Assembly: GCA_022009855.1 (NCBI GenBank)
Contig: CP091727.1
Location: forward strand, 4,960,001 to 5,024,000
Reading direction: 5' to 3'
DNA from: Lentisphaeria bacterium
Lineage (GTDB): Bacteria > Verrucomicrobiota > Lentisphaeria > Victivallales > Victivallaceae
Length of the DNA: 64,000 bases
Shown here in pieces: positions 1 to 10,495 of this stretch. Below the pieces are notes generated by a model, which was not told where the DNA came from, searched no databases, and worked only from the letters and a program-made list of their open reading frames with translations. Both the position numbers and the translations under genes were made by a program. Numbering within the stretch: the first letter of the stretch is position 1; the number at the start of each line of letters is the position of its first letter.

Positions 1-744
1 TTCGGACCTTCCTGCAGAACACGCTGCAATGCCGGGATGACGGTCTCTTCCCGGGCGCTGTCGAACAGAATCTGATCGCAGGCAATCTTACGCCTGTCAC
101 ATTCGCGCCTGACGGTTTCGTAGCGCAGCCGGCGGGAAAAATGAACCTCCGCGGAGTTGAACTCCGGACCGATCCAGCAGAGTGTCTTCACCGTGTCCGT
201 CAGAAGCCGTTCCAGCAGCTGAACCATGGCCGCTTCTTCATCAAAAACCACACTCCGGATCGCGGGGTCACGCGGATTCCGGTTCAACCAGACCGTCGGC
301 AGCTGAAGCCGGGCGATCTGTTCATCCACCTTCGGCGGAACCCAGCCGCCGGAGATGCCGATCACGCCGTCGGCGGAGCGCATGGAAAAAAAAATCCGTA
401 TAGGAGATCACCCGGGTGACCGGATCGACAAACACCGGTTCCAGCACCAGTGAATATCCCTCCTTCGCCAGAGCGGTCGTCGCCCCGTTGAGATAGCTCA
501 TGAGCTGGGACTGGATGCTCGTCTCCGGGGAACCGTATTGCAGCAAAACACAGCCGATCCGGTGAAAACGGTCGGTCTTCATCGCATGCGCGGCAAAGTT
601 GGGCAGATAGTTGTATTTCCGCACCACCTCGTCAAGCCGTTTCCGAACCTCTTTTCCGACCAGCGCCTGATCTTTGAAATAGAGGGAAACGGTTTTCTGA
701 GAAACGCCTGCCTTGCGGGCGATGAATGTTTGGCTCACGATCAT
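1..744 (-). CDS. LacI-type transcriptional regulator, frameshifted and cut by the window edge
   Basis: A DNA-binding repressor of sugar genes, by family. The N-terminus has the LacI helix-turn-helix (QTFIARKAGVSQKTVSLYF), followed by a hinge and the start of a periplasmic-binding-like effector domain. I chose the ATG at 744 because GGAG lies about 8 nt before it; an upstream ATG at 774 would put the operator inside the gene. The frame breaks at a run of nine A (385-393 on the plus strand). With eight, the protein continues as a normal effector domain (GVIGISGGW, then a run of sugar-binding-domain sequence) to the window start, where the C-terminus is lost. The break is probably a sequencing error. 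Confidence 0.8.
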
Positions 745-757
745 CTTTCTCTCCATC

Positions 758-803
758 GGTATAGCTATACCCAATTATAGTACATTTCCCTGTTTTTTTG
801 CAA
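758..803 (-). promoter_or_regulatory. Promoter and palindromic operator of the LacI-type gene
   Basis: A perfect 14-bp palindrome, GGTATAGCTATACC (758-771), lies just downstream of a TATAAT -10 box (minus strand; 774-779) and 14 bp before the chosen start codon. A TTGCAA hexamer (798-803) could be the -35 box, with 18 bp spacing. A palindrome at the transcription start of a LacI-family gene suggests autorepression; that role is inferred. Confidence 0.6.
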
Positions 804-918
804 GAGCAATTTCATTTTTTTTCAAAAAAATCGAATCGCGGCGGGAGAAAAAGGGGGGAAAACAGGAGATTCTCTTCAGGTCTGCCGGAATAACGGGCGC
901 CCCGACGACCTTGAAAAC

Positions 919-951
919 GAAAACGCCCCGCCGCATCGGCAGGGCGTTTTG
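919..951 (-). terminator. Intrinsic terminator after the Gfo/Idh/MocA gene
   Basis: A GC-rich hairpin with arms AAAACGCCC-GCCG and CGGC-GGGCGTTTT lies about 20 bp past the stop codon at 973. It is followed on the minus strand by a T-rich stretch. It closes the LacI-dehydrogenase transcription unit. Confidence 0.7.
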
Positions 952-972
952 CAAAGGTTCCGGCAGGAAATC

Positions 973-2302
973 TTACCAGTGGATCAGCTCCTGCACCTTG
1001 ACCGGAAGCCCGGTCTTCATCGAGATGTTGGCGCCGATGCCGGTCAGGATCGACTTTGCACCGTCGTGGAAGTCAGCAGCCAGGCCGAGCGGATCCTCGT
1101 CGACGCCGACGAAGAGGTTCTTGAGCAGCTTGGCGTCGCCGCCGCCGTGGCCGGCGAGCGATTCACAGCTGTATTCGATCACCTGCGGCTTGCCCCAGTG
1201 CGGCTGGAAGACGATCTCCGGCGGAATGCCGTCCTTGTCCTTATCCATTTCGCGCATTCCGAACTGGGTGAGGTCGGCGTCGGAGGTCCCTTCGACGAAC
1301 CGCTTCTCCACCACGTTGAACTCCAGCCGCCCCTTGGTGCCGTTGAAGACGATCCGGTATCCCTCCCACGGGCAGTGAGCGCAGAGGCTGTAGGTCATCA
1401 CCGCATTGTTGCGGTAGCGGACCATCACCCCCATGTTGTCCTCGATGTCGATGCCGTCACCGAAGACGCTCTGGTCGCGGTAGTAACCGTCCTCGGCTTC
1501 CGCATTGTAATAGAGCCCCATCATCTCCTTTGTTGGAGGGGTCGATCTTCAGCGCGAAGGGATCCTTCGCCGCGATCGGGTTGTTGCGGGCCCGCTGATA
1601 GAACTCGGTGACGCCGCGCTTCTCCGCATTGATCTTGCCGTAGAACTTCAGGTCGCCCATCGCGAAGACGGTCACCGGCTCGGAGTTGAGCCACCAGTTG
1701 ACCAGGTCGAAGTGGTGGGTCGCCTTGTGCACCATCAGGCCGCCGCTGTTGGCCTTGTTGCGGTGCCAGCGGCGGAAGTAGTCCGCGCCGTGGCTGGTGT
1801 CGAGCAGCCACTCGAAATGGACGCTGGTGATCTCGCCGACGATGCCGGACTGGAGCACCTCCTTGACCTTGCTGTTACGCGGCGCGTAGCGATAGTTGAA
1901 GGTGACGGTCAACTTGCGGCCGGTCCGCTTCTGGGTATCGATGATCTGCTGGCACTTCTCGACGTCGATGGTCATCGGTTTTTCGCTGATGACGTCGCAG
2001 CCGAGTTCCATCGCGCGGCAGGTGTACTTGTGGTGGGTGCGGTCCATACTGGTGACGATGATCACATCAGGTTTGGTTTCAGCGATCATCCGGTCGAACT
2101 GATCGGCCTTGTAGGTCGGCACATCGGGATGATTGTCGCACTGCTCCTTGAGGAACACGTTGTTGTAGTAATTCATGCGGCTCTGGTTGCTGTCGCAGAG
2201 CCCGACCAGTTCGGCGACATCCTTGTAGGTCGTGGTGATCGCCCGGATGTACATGCTGGAACGGCTGCCGGTTCCAACCACGGCATAACGTTTCTTACCC
2301 AT
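973..2302 (-). CDS. Gfo/Idh/MocA family NAD(P)-dependent oxidoreductase
   Basis: A cytoplasmic sugar or cyclitol dehydrogenase by family. The Rossmann start VVGTGSRSSMYIRAI is at residues 8-22. The EKPM motif of the family, whose lysine is catalytic, is near residue 106. The later HKATHHFDLVNWW holds the His/Asp residues typical of the substrate side. ATG 2302 directly follows the TAA of the upstream LacI gene (TAAATG) and has an AAGGAG Shine-Dalgarno sequence, so the two are co-transcribed. The frame breaks near 1530; removing one base from AAAGG restores a continuous protein of about 440 residues. The substrate is not evident. Confidence 0.85.
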
Positions 2303-3307
2303 TTACACGTCTCCTTTGTTTGGTGATTTCGGGTATGTTTTTCTATTCGCACTGCTCTCGCGGCTGACCAGCCGGGTGGGCAGAATCTCCGTTTTCGCCG
2401 GCGCCTCGGCCGGCCCGGTGACGATCGCCGCGATCCGGTCGACCGCCTCCCGGTCGGGATGCGCCACCGAGGTGAGCGTCGGAATCGCATAGGCGCAGGC
2501 GCTGTCGTCGTCGAAACCGGCGACCGCGATATCGTCTGGAATGGAGATGCCATGCTCATGCGCATAGCGGTAGAATCCGAGCGCCATGCGGTCGGTGTCG
2601 AAGAAAGCGGCGTCGATTCTCAGCTGCCGCAGTTTCGGACCGGCCTGATAACCATGGCGGAAGTCCAGCCCTTCGGTCTCGATGGTGAAGGTCTCCACCG
2701 CCGGATTCGCCTCGACCGCAGCGTGGAATCCGGAGTGACGCCCCACTGCGACGGGGGAGGAAACGTGAGCGATCCGACGGGCGCCGGCCAGGATCAGTTC
2801 ATGCACTGCGGAACGGATCCCGCTCGGCCGGTCAACGAGCAGATTATCGAACCCCTCCAGCCGGGGGCCGCAGTCGAGGAAGAGGAACCGCAGCGGATAT
2901 CCACGAAGTTTTGCCGCGTCCCACGGCGCCGGCCAGGAGAGGAAGATGACGTGGCTGACCAGTCCGTTCCATTCGCGCAGCAGATTTTCCAGTTCGCCGA
3001 AGGAGCCGGGCAGAGCGCCGACCAGCGTGTGTAACCTGCGAATTCGGAACGCCTCTTCGAGCATGCGCATCCGCCGCTGGCCGGCCTCGGTGCCGCCGAT
3101 CGACCCGGTGACGACGCCGACGATCCGGCTGGAACGCTGTTTCAGGCTGCGCGCGGCGGCATTCGGCACATAATGGAGCGACCGTGCAGCGGCGAGAACC
3201 CGTTCGGCCACCTCGCCGCGCACCGGTCCGACGCCGCGCAACGCCCGTCCGGCGGTCCGGATCGACACCCCAGCTTTCTCCGCCACATCTTTCAGCGTCG
3301 CCGCCAT
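2303..3307 (-). CDS. LacI family transcriptional regulator
   Basis: An intact regulator of about 334 residues with a canonical N-terminal helix-turn-helix (LKDVAEKAGVSIRTAGRAL), hinge residues PNAAARSLKQ and a full sugar-binding effector domain ending in a typical ...SRESS tail. I prefer ATG 3307 over 3328 because the HTH begins immediately after it and GAGGGAG precedes it. The gene reads straight into the Gfo/Idh/MocA dehydrogenase, so it most likely controls that gene as well as itself. Confidence 0.88.
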   Translation of the reverse strand: MAATLKDVAEKAGVSIRTAGRALRGVGPVRGEVAERVLAAARSLHYVPNAAARSLKQRSSRIVGVVTGSIGGTEAGQRRMRMLEEAFRIRRLHTLVGALPGSFGELENLLREWNGLVSHVIFLSWPAPWDAAKLRGYPLRFLFLDCGPRLEGFDNLLVDRPSGIRSAVHELILAGARRIAHVSSPVAVGRHSGFHAAVEANPAVETFTIETEGLDFRHGYQAGPKLRQLRIDAAFFDTDRMALGFYRYAHEHGISIPDDIAVAGFDDDSACAYAIPTLTSVAHPDREAVDRIAAIVTGPAEAPAKTEILPTRLVSRESSANRKTYPKSPNKGDV

Positions 3308-3330
3308 GGGAACTCCCTCTTTTACCATTG

Positions 3331-3354
3331 TGCCATCGTTGGCATTTTATTATA
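3331..3354 (-). promoter_or_regulatory. LacI-type operator overlapping a promoter
   Basis: TGCCATCGTTGGCA (3331-3344) fits the general LacI-family dyad TGnnAnCGnTnnCA exactly, with complementary arms TGCCA/TGGCA. A TATAAT -10 box (minus strand, 3349-3354) sits 4 bp upstream of it, so bound repressor would block initiation. No good -35 box is visible at 17 bp. Confidence 0.7.
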
Positions 3355-3557
3355 GTATACACGCCCGGCAACAAATTTCAACTGAAAAAGAGAAAATTCC
3401 TGAAAAAAAATTCAGCTGCAGGGATTTTCCGCCGGGGGAGAAACCGGGAGGCACTCATAGCTCCGGCATCGCCGCGTTCCCCGGGGAATTGGCTTGGAAG
3501 ATCGCATGGGCTTTCCCGGGAATTTGTTTCCAGGAGGTGACGATATCGCCTTCGGGG

Positions 3558-4664
3558 CTATTGCTCAGCCTTCAGCAGCAGGGTGGGAATCTCGATCTTG
3601 CGGGGGGGACTGATTTTGTCGCGCAAGCGCAGTTCGATCAACTCGCAGATGCGGTCCGAGAGCTGGGCGTAATCGACACAGCTGGTCGTGATTTTCGGAT
3701 ACCAGTATTGAAGTTCCCGGAAATGCCCCTCGCCGGAGAGCAGGAGATCGTATCCGGGCCGTCTTCCGAACTCCCGGGCGATGGAAGCCACCCCCTGGGC
3801 GACGATGTCATTGTGACAGATCACGGCCTCGGCATTGTTCAAGGCCTTGTGATCGGCCTGCAGGAGTTCACGGGTCAGCTCAAATTCGCGGAACATATTG
3901 AAATCATTCACATTCTTCAGAGACAGGATCTGCCCGGAGCAGTCCGGATGCGAACTCAGCGCCCGCTTGAATCCCACCAGCTTCATTTCCGCATCATACC
4001 CGTAGAATTCAGGGCGCAGAGCCTTGATGTTGCAGCTGGAGATGAACAGGAATTTGCGTTTCCCCATCGAGTAAAAATATTCAAAGAGCTGTTCGATCTG
4101 GTTGTCGTTGCGCCAGAACAGGAAATCAAACTCCGTATCGATGCCGGAGAAATCGCCGTGGCGGCGCACTTCCCCGGCGGAATAGACTTCGATCAGCGGC
4201 AGATTGCGCCGGAACAACGTATCGCACATCAGGTTGTTCAGCTGGCCGAAGTTGATCAGGCAATCCAGCTCGAGCAGGCGGGAGTTCCAGTCGTCGCGGG
4301 CATCTTCGTTATTGACCCGGAGAATCTCCAGAGACATGTTCAACCGGGAATCCAGCACGCTCTCCAGATTGCACAGGAACCGCTGGATCAGCGGATTGGC
4401 GGTAACGCCCAGCACCGGCAGCCTGCAATCCTCCCCGAAGACGAAACCGACCTTGCTGTGACGCTGCGCATTCCGGCGCATCAGGACGCCGCCGATGTGG
4501 GGTCGATAGTTGAGTTCGAGCATTGCCCGTTTCACGCGATAACGCGTTTCCCGGGAGATTGGAAACACCTCCGTGCCGTTGATGAAGCTGGACACGGTTG
4601 TCGTCGAGACCTTCGCCATTCGAGCAATCGTATTGATATTAATTTTTGCAGTCTCGCCATCCAT
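3558..4664 (-). CDS. LacI family transcriptional regulator
   Basis: An intact 368-residue regulator. The HTH is ININTIARMAKVSTTTVSSF at residues 8-27, followed by NYRPH and a periplasmic-binding-like effector domain that includes ICHNDIVAQGVASIAREFG near residue 290. It stands alone between the first regulator pair and the glycosidase operon. By proximity it may regulate either; the sequence does not say which. ATG 4664 has only a weak ribosome-binding site. Confidence 0.85.
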   Translation of the reverse strand: MDGETAKININTIARMAKVSTTTVSSFINGTEVFPISRETRYRVKRAMLELNYRPHIGGVLMRRNAQRHSKVGFVFGEDCRLPVLGVTANPLIQRFLCNLESVLDSRLNMSLEILRVNNEDARDDWNSRLLELDCLINFGQLNNLMCDTLFRRNLPLIEVYSAGEVRRHGDFSGIDTEFDFLFWRNDNQIEQLFEYFYSMGKRKFLFISSCNIKALRPEFYGYDAEMKLVGFKRALSSHPDCSGQILSLKNVNDFNMFREFELTRELLQADHKALNNAEAVICHNDIVAQGVASIAREFGRRPGYDLLLSGEGHFRELQYWYPKITTSCVDYAQLSDRICELIELRLRDKISPPRKIEIPTLLLKAEQ

Positions 4665-4677
4665 TTGCTTACAATCG

Positions 4678-4691
4678 TTCCATCGTTAGAA
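4678..4691. promoter_or_regulatory. LacI-type operator candidate
   Basis: TTCCATCGTTAGAA is a dyad with central CG and arms TTC/GAA, spaced like a LacI-family site. It lies 14 bp upstream of the start of the LacI gene at 4664, where an autoregulatory operator would be expected. A TATTAT hexamer on the minus strand just upstream may be its -10 box. Confidence 0.45.
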
Positions 4692-4735
4692 TATCTTTCA
4701 TCGTGCTAAGATAATAGTTTGAGCAGAGTTTGTCA

Positions 4736-5106
4736 AGCCGGCCGCAAAACAAAATAGAAATGCGGACGGTGTACGTGAATCTCTCGGGAAATGCCCTGCC
4801 ACACGGCTGTTTCAGCAGAGATGCCTTGTCCATCGATTCCGGGAAATCCGCTCCGGGCTTCCGGAACACCTCATACTTATCTAAAAATTTCTTCCCGGTC
4901 AGCTCCGGGAATGAACGGTTCCATGATGAACGAATGCACTGCAAATTCAGAAAAAGACACTCCGGTTACCACCATAATCGTTTTTCCGCTGGATATGACG
5001 GCAAAGTTTTTCTGCTCCTTGATCTCATAATTGCTGTTTTTTCACTGTGCTGCCGGCAGAAAAGAGCCGGCGGCGCAGGATTTCCTGCCTGTGTCACGGG
5101 TGGATG
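4736..5106. other. Intergenic stretch, no gene recognised
   Basis: About 370 bp between the LacI gene and the 3' end of the glycosidase operon. I see no convincing open frame, ribosome-binding site or repeat. Both flanking genes are on the minus strand, so it should contain the end of the glycosidase transcript and the promoter of the regulator. Confidence 0.4.
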
Positions 5107-7837
5107 CTATGGTCGGACAATTTCATAGAAGAATGTCCCATATTCCAACGATGACGTGTCAAGCTGAAAGAAAAGAGTCCCATCTTTCCATTCGCCGGAG
5201 AGTTCTTTTTCCCGGGTCCCATTGAAATTGAGGGCGTAAATTTTCGGAGCGGCGGGGCATTTGAGCTCAAGGGAGAATTTCGCAGAGCGGATCAACATCG
5301 GAAAGGTTCCGTAGTCGATAGCCGCGTCAAAAAATTCATTGTTGAAAACCGTACCTTCAGCGGCAGAACTGGTGGCGTGGATCAACAGAATTCTCCGGCT
5401 GTCCCGCAAAGGAGCCGCATCAAGAGAGGCAGCGCAGAAAGCGGCAGGAGTTGAACTGGAACGAATTGTCAGCACCCCCAGCGGGAACGGGATGTCCTTC
5501 TTAACGACAGCTCCCTCCAGTCTGGGCGTTACAATCGCCATGGTTTGATTTTGCGTATCGAACGTAAGTTCTCCGGTTTCGCTCTGAAAATTCCCTCCCC
5601 GGATCGGTGCGATTGCCGGGAGGTAGAATTTTTTCTGCTGCATTTGCCGCCAGGCGGAAGCCAGTGCACGTCTGCCGGAGCCGGGACTCATGGCGGCAAG
5701 CGACGCAAAGTACTCTGTACTGACGGTCGGAGTAAAGTACTGCGGAGTAATCGTAAGATCAGCCTGACGTGATGTGCCAGGATACCAGGTGCCGATTTTC
5801 GTAAGCATGGCGAACGCGTTGTATCCGGAACCGGGAGCACAGAGAAATTCCGGCGAATTTACCATTGCAGGCGAAACTGCGATTGCGATCTCATGTTCCG
5901 CTTCGGCGACGTCTCCACGCTGCCATGCCAGAGCGGCAATGACCTCATTTGCCCGAACCATCGGGTGAAAGTGACTGCTGAAACTGCCCGGTGCGGAAGG
6001 TGCATAATAGAGCATGGCCGTATTGGTATGTTCCACAAGCATATCCCACCCCTGCAATGCCGCAATTCCACCGATGCCAAGCCCGCCCTCATGGCTGAAG
6101 CGCGCATATGGCAGATAAGAGTATTCTGTCAGGAGGAACGGTTTGCCCGGCATGCGGGTCATTGCGGCCTGTCCGAGCCAGCCACCATTAGATTTAATGG
6201 AACTCTGGCGGGAGAGGCGAAATTCTTTGCCACGTACCCAGGGATACGCCGCGACCTTCTGCCGGTATGGCATGGAAAGCGGCTGCGCAACGCCAAAAGG
6301 AGCACCGCAGTAGATGTGCATTGCCACCGCTGACATTTCACTGCGGGCGGGAATCTCCATCAGGCGCAGAGACATGTCGTAGTTGGTAACAAGTCCACGA
6401 AATCCGATTCTCTTCAGTTCTCCAAGATAAAAACGGTTCATATCCGCCATCATATCCAGGAGAAACTTCCGGGCGTCTTCCGACTCTTTCCCTGTTCCTG
6501 CAAGCAATTTCAGCGTCAAATCCGAACGATATTGCGGATATGCCTTGCGCCAGTATGGAGAGAGAATGGCCACATGGTGCGGTCGGATATCCTGTTCATT
6601 GAAGAGTGTGATTCCGATACATTGCGGATCGTCTTTTAAACGGGTCCCGGTGTAAGGATTGACCCGGGAAAGCAGAAATTCTGCTCCGGCGCTCCAGTTT
6701 TTCCGGTATCGGTTATCAAAATAAAGTTGATAGATGCTCCATTTGTCTGCTGGTGGATCCGGATAGAAATTGCTCCAGCCCATTTTGCTGTTCGCAACAT
6801 CCAGCAGGATGTAAATTCCCCGATCCCGCAGACATTTGATAAACCAGTCATACCGCTGGAGCATCTCCTTGTCTGCGGGGAGAATCTCTACATTATACGG
6901 CAGCTTGTCAGCATCGAACGATCTTTTTTCCCATGCATGCGGATCTGCGTAACGTCCGCAGAGAGCTTGATCCAGATAGTGGAAGCGAACCAGATTCATT
7001 CCACGTATCCGGATGGTTTCGGCAAGTTCCTCCAGTTCTTCCCGGGTCATTTTATAAAAGTTGCTTTCCCACCCGGTTATCATGAGGTTGCTTCCTCGAA
7101 ACCGGATCGCTTTTTTCCGGTTCTGTTTCAAAAGCGAGTTTTCCTGCTTGATTTACGATCACCCGTCCCTGACGATCAATATGAAACCGGGGGAACTGAA
7201 CGGAAAGGTCGAGAGCCGTTCCCGGTTTGATCTTCACCATGTCAAGCCTCACCCGCCAGTCAACCGGATTGCGGAATTTCCGCCGTTGAGCTGCCCAGTC
7301 GATGCGATCCATGTTCACGGGACGCCATTCCGGGCCCTGCGTCACTTCATAAACCCCATGGTGAATTTTCCGGTATGGGACCTCTCCACAGAAAAATTTC
7401 CAGCCGGCCGCCCCGGCCAGAACGCGGACCGCCAGCAGATTTCGACCTTTTTTTACCGGCAGATTGAAGACGTGATTTTCCGGAGAAAACTGCTGTTCCC
7501 TGTTACCTCCGGTAAGAGTGGAATAGACGGCTTCTCCATTCAGACGGCATTCAAACCACCAGTCGGCAGCCATGCCGATCTGCATGACTCCATCGCGCCC
7601 GGATTCAAATTCATTGTAGAAGACAGCCGCAGATTTTGCCGGCGCCTTCCCCAGATCATACGAGTCATTGAACAGAAGAATCTTTTCGGTGTTACGTGGG
7701 ATTTCAGTAAACGAGATGTTCCCGACTGACTTCCGCAGCAGATGCCATTCCACATTCAGTGAATAAGGAACTCTTCCGGCGGCAAGCCCCCAGGCAAGGC
7801 TCGACAAACAAAGAAGTAGAACAATTCGCAACATCAT
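5107..7837 (-). CDS. Secreted glycoside hydrolase, clan GH-A-like, about 910 residues
   Basis: Predicted to cleave an extracellular or periplasmic glycan. A signal peptide is clear (MMLRIVLLLCLSSLAWG). Residues ~25-240 look like a beta-sandwich accessory domain. A (beta/alpha)8-like domain starts near RFRGSNLMITGWES. Likely catalytic acids are the Glu in ITLFNEQD (~415, acid/base) and the Glu in PFLLTEYSY (~573, nucleophile), the order and spacing of clan GH-A. The C-terminus is a further beta-rich region. The frame breaks near 7128; one base fewer in a six-A run fuses the halves (FETEPEKAIRFRG). ATGA overlap with the upstream gene shows translational coupling. The exact GH family and substrate are not recognised. 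Confidence 0.75.
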
Positions 7838-8333
7838 GGTTGAACCTCACAGCGAAAACCGGAATAGAAGACAACACCGCTTGTTTGTTGGAGTCCGATC
7901 GATAGAAAGACGCGCTCGGCATCCGCGGGGATTGCAGCAGACACTTTTGCAGCTTTCCAGCGATACGTACCAAAGCGACAATGCGCGGGAAGATTCTCAA
8001 AATATTTCACGGAACCGTCACTCCGGACAACAACAATCATCAGTTTGACACCAAGATAACTTTTCGCCGGCTCTGCAACATCTTCCGCCCGGATCAATGC
8101 GGTCACTGTCAACCTTTTGCCCTGCAGAGTCTTCGCATCGAGCATGGCATTGGACATTGCAGAAGAGGTTGCATTTGTGTTTTCTATTTTGATAACCTCT
8201 CGGTTTTCCGGCCCAGGTTCCTGTTGAATGGTCAAAATTTTCCTATCCCGCTCCATTTCAGCGGCATGGCTGAGGAAGCCGGGCAATTTACGACCAACAA
8301 AGCGAGCAGGAAAGAACATACCAACAGTTTCAT
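7834..8333 (-). CDS. Secreted protein with carbohydrate-binding-like beta-sandwich
   Basis: A small exported protein of about 166 residues. Starting at ATG 8333 (GGAGATGGATA before it) gives a signal peptide, MKLLVCSFLLALLVVN. The frame then breaks after SGIGKF; one extra T in TTTT restores it into ...LTIQQEPGPENREV. The mature part (KTLQGKRLTVTALIRAEDV, KYFENLPAHCRFGTYRWKAA, IPADAERVFLSIGLQQTSG) reads like a jelly-roll binding module of the CBM4/CBM9 kind. It overlaps the hydrolase by ATGA, so it probably acts with it on the same glycan. The domain family is an inference from sequence style. Confidence 0.6.
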
Positions 8334-8347
8334 TATCCATCTCCTCA

Positions 8348-9166
8348 TTAAAGTTTGATCAAGTCGTCGGAAAGCAGACGGCCTCCAGAGAAACGAAATC
8401 CTTCAATGTGTCCGTCAACAAAAGTCAGATTGGTTCTCAGTTCATGGTTCCATCCCCAGGAGTATTGATGATTCGGCGGGTGGATCTCATGTTGTGCATA
8501 AGGATAACACCCTCGGTATTGTGTTGGATTGCTGTTGGAGCCGACATTCCGATAGTTTGTTTCTCCAAACAGCGCAGATCCATTCTTGATGGTGAAAAAC
8601 TTGCGGTATTGGACCTGACTGCCCGTACTGTCGAAATAGAGCCAACCGCCGCTTTTTGCAGCTCCTGATACAGCCAGCCACGCGGGTCTGATCGTCGGCA
8701 AGTAGGTCGTCTGATAATACTGTGCCGTGTTGTTCCCGCCGGACCAGCCGATGGATGCGTGGGCGTCTTTCGGAACGGCCGGACAGTAGTAGAGCCCTCC
8801 CGGCTCTTTTTTCTGCCATGTCTCGTAATTATCATAATCCGCCGTCTGTTTCAAATAACGGTTTATATGATGGATATGCTGTGCATTGTTCAGGCACCGG
8901 GGAAGCCAGTCCGCAAAATCCGAGACATAAAGCATCAAACCGTTATAAATCTGCTTTTGATTGTTGGTGCATGTGATTGAGCGCGCTTTGCTTCTGGCCT
9001 TGTTCAACGTCGGCAGCAGCATCGCCGCCAGAATGGCGATGATTGCAATTACGATAAGCAATTCAATAAGAGTAAAATTATGGATCTTTCCCGGAGACAG
9101 ATCGGAACAACTGCTCAGCCATCTGGTTCCTACAACTCGCGCCGGTTTGAAATGTTGCTTCATCAT
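8348..9166 (-). CDS. Prepilin-type N-terminal domain protein (type II pseudopilin-like)
   Basis: First gene of the glycosidase operon. It has a prepilin cleavage/methylation motif, NFTLIELLIVIAIIAILAAM, continuing into LLPTLNKARSKARS. A C-terminal globular part ends with FVDGHIEGFRFSG, an H-x-DG-like motif seen in the many such proteins of Lentisphaerota and Planctomycetota. The long leader before the cleavage site (about 30 residues) is common in these proteins. Role: probably a surface or secretion-associated pseudopilin linked to glycan use; substrate unknown. The paired ATGs at 9166/9163 follow AAAGGG. Confidence 0.85.
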   Translation of the reverse strand: MMKQHFKPARVVGTRWLSSCSDLSPGKIHNFTLIELLIVIAIIAILAAMLLPTLNKARSKARSITCTNNQKQIYNGLMLYVSDFADWLPRCLNNAQHIHHINRYLKQTADYDNYETWQKKEPGGLYYCPAVPKDAHASIGWSGGNNTAQYYQTTYLPTIRPAWLAVSGAAKSGGWLYFDSTGSQVQYRKFFTIKNGSALFGETNYRNVGSNSNPTQYRGCYPYAQHEIHPPNHQYSWGWNHELRTNLTFVDGHIEGFRFSGGRLLSDDLIKL

Positions 9167-9195
9167 CTGACCCTTTCCGTTGCTGGGAGAATGGT

Positions 9196-9266
9196 GGTAC
9201 ATGTTAAACGTGTATCGTATATCGAACCGTTGTCTATATTATACCGCAGTGAATATGGATTGTCAA
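9196..9266 (-). promoter_or_regulatory. Sigma-70-type promoter with operator-like dyad for the glycosidase operon
   Basis: TTGACA (9261-9266) and TATAAT (9238-9243), both on the minus strand, are separated by exactly 17 bp, a consensus promoter. Immediately downstream, around 9208-9236, is an AT-rich dyad with outer arms AACG/CGTT and inner TCG/CGA. It is a plausible operator for one of the LacI regulators to the left. Confidence 0.75.
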
Positions 9267-9509
9267 GAGCCATTTCGAAAAAAAGGAATTTTCGGATATT
9301 TTACGGGCGTGCAACACTCTTCGCAAGCGAATCGCTCCAGGACATCCGCCCCCGGAAAATACCTCCAATCGTCGCCGGATAAAGCAATTACGCAGCAGAA
9401 GAAAATTGCACCGATCTGACTTCCCTCCACTGCCGCCGCCGGAAAGCGGCGAACATTGCCGGCAATTTTCCGCCGCAGTTACGGAGAGCCCCCGCGGGAC
9501 AAACCCGGC

Positions 9510-10351
9510 TCACCGGGTGGTTTCGAAGATCTGGAGAATGCGCTGCTCTGTCTGGCGCGGCGATTCCACCGCCATCAGAGAACTCAAAAGATCGATCACC
9601 AGAAACTGCGCGATGGTAGAATCCATCGCCCCCAGCCGAAGGCGCTGTTCGTCCGCCGTCGTCGGCAGCACGCAGGCCGCGCTCTCCGCCAGCGGAGAGT
9701 GCAGATAGTTGGTCAGCGCGAGAATCGGTACGCCACTCTTTTCGCCACTTTGATGTTGTCGAGAACGTACGTGGTGTCTCCGCTGAAGCTGATCAGAATC
9801 AACAGATCCTCCTCCGAGAGAGTGGCGATCAGCGATCTGGCATACTCCGCATCATCCGGAAACATTGCGTAGTAGCCGATCCGCACCAGTTTGATCCGCA
9901 GATCCCGCGCCGCCAGTGCGGAGGAGCCGAAGCCGCAAACGACGATATGGCGCGCCTGCCGGATCAACGACACCGCCTGCTCCACCGTCTCCTCATCCAG
10001 GTTGGCGAGCGTGTCGTTGATCGTCCGGGTGAAATTGAGCGCAAAGCTCTGCTTCACCTGCTCGAAACTGGTCGCCGGTTCCGCAATCTGCCGGTGCAAC
10101 GTCCGCTTCGGATCGATCAGCTCCGCCGCAATCCGGTTCTTCAAGCTGGTGAACCCGTCGTAGCCGAGCTTCTGGCAGAGCCGCACCACCTGCGCGCTGT
10201 CGCAATGGCACAGCGCGGCGAACTCGCTCACCTTCGCCTGAAGCACCTCTTCCGGAAAATTGACGATCCGCTCCGCAATTACCCGGTTGTTCCCGCTCAA
10301 CTCCGAGAGCCGCTGGCGGATTTCCAGCTGAAATTTCGGCGTAAATTCCAT
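9510..10351 (-). CDS. RpiR/MurR family transcriptional regulator (HTH_6 + SIS)
   Basis: A sugar-phosphate-responsive regulator of about 280 residues. The N-terminal HTH contains FAALCHCDSAQVVRLCQKLG and YDGFTSLKNRIAAEL. A SIS domain follows, with VVCGFGSSALAARDL and LLILISFSGDTTYVLDNI, the loop that binds a sugar phosphate. The frame breaks near 9745; one more A in GCGAAAAGAG restores AKKSGVPILALTNYL and runs to a stop at 9510. It is transcribed divergently from the isomerase/kinase/GH42 operon and is the natural candidate for its control. Confidence 0.85.
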
Positions 10352-10418
10352 GATCCCCTCAATACAATTGCCGTTCCGTTTTGAAAATAGCATTTTTTTG
10401 TTTTTGTCAAACCACCTC

Positions 10419-10448
10419 TTGCTTTTTTCATTATAATTGTCGTATAAT
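10419..10448 (+). promoter_or_regulatory. Promoter of the isomerase-kinase-GH42 operon
   Basis: TTGCTT (10419-10424) and TATAAT (10443-10448) are spaced by 18 bp within the divergent, strongly AT-rich intergenic region. The start codon at 10496 is preceded by GGAAGGAG. The RpiR product would be expected to bind nearby, but I cannot define its site. Confidence 0.55.
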
Positions 10449-10495
10449 ATTAATATAAACAATAAAATTGCAAAGCTGGAAGGAGCCATTGTTTT

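Noticed and set aside
949..1611. Long plus-strand frame antisense to the Gfo/Idh/MocA gene, and similar long antisense frames at 12490-13851, 14072-15205 and 3306-4709
   Set aside because: They arise from high third-position GC in the opposite strand; their residues are Arg/Gly/Pro/His-rich without domains, and the sense genes are clear.
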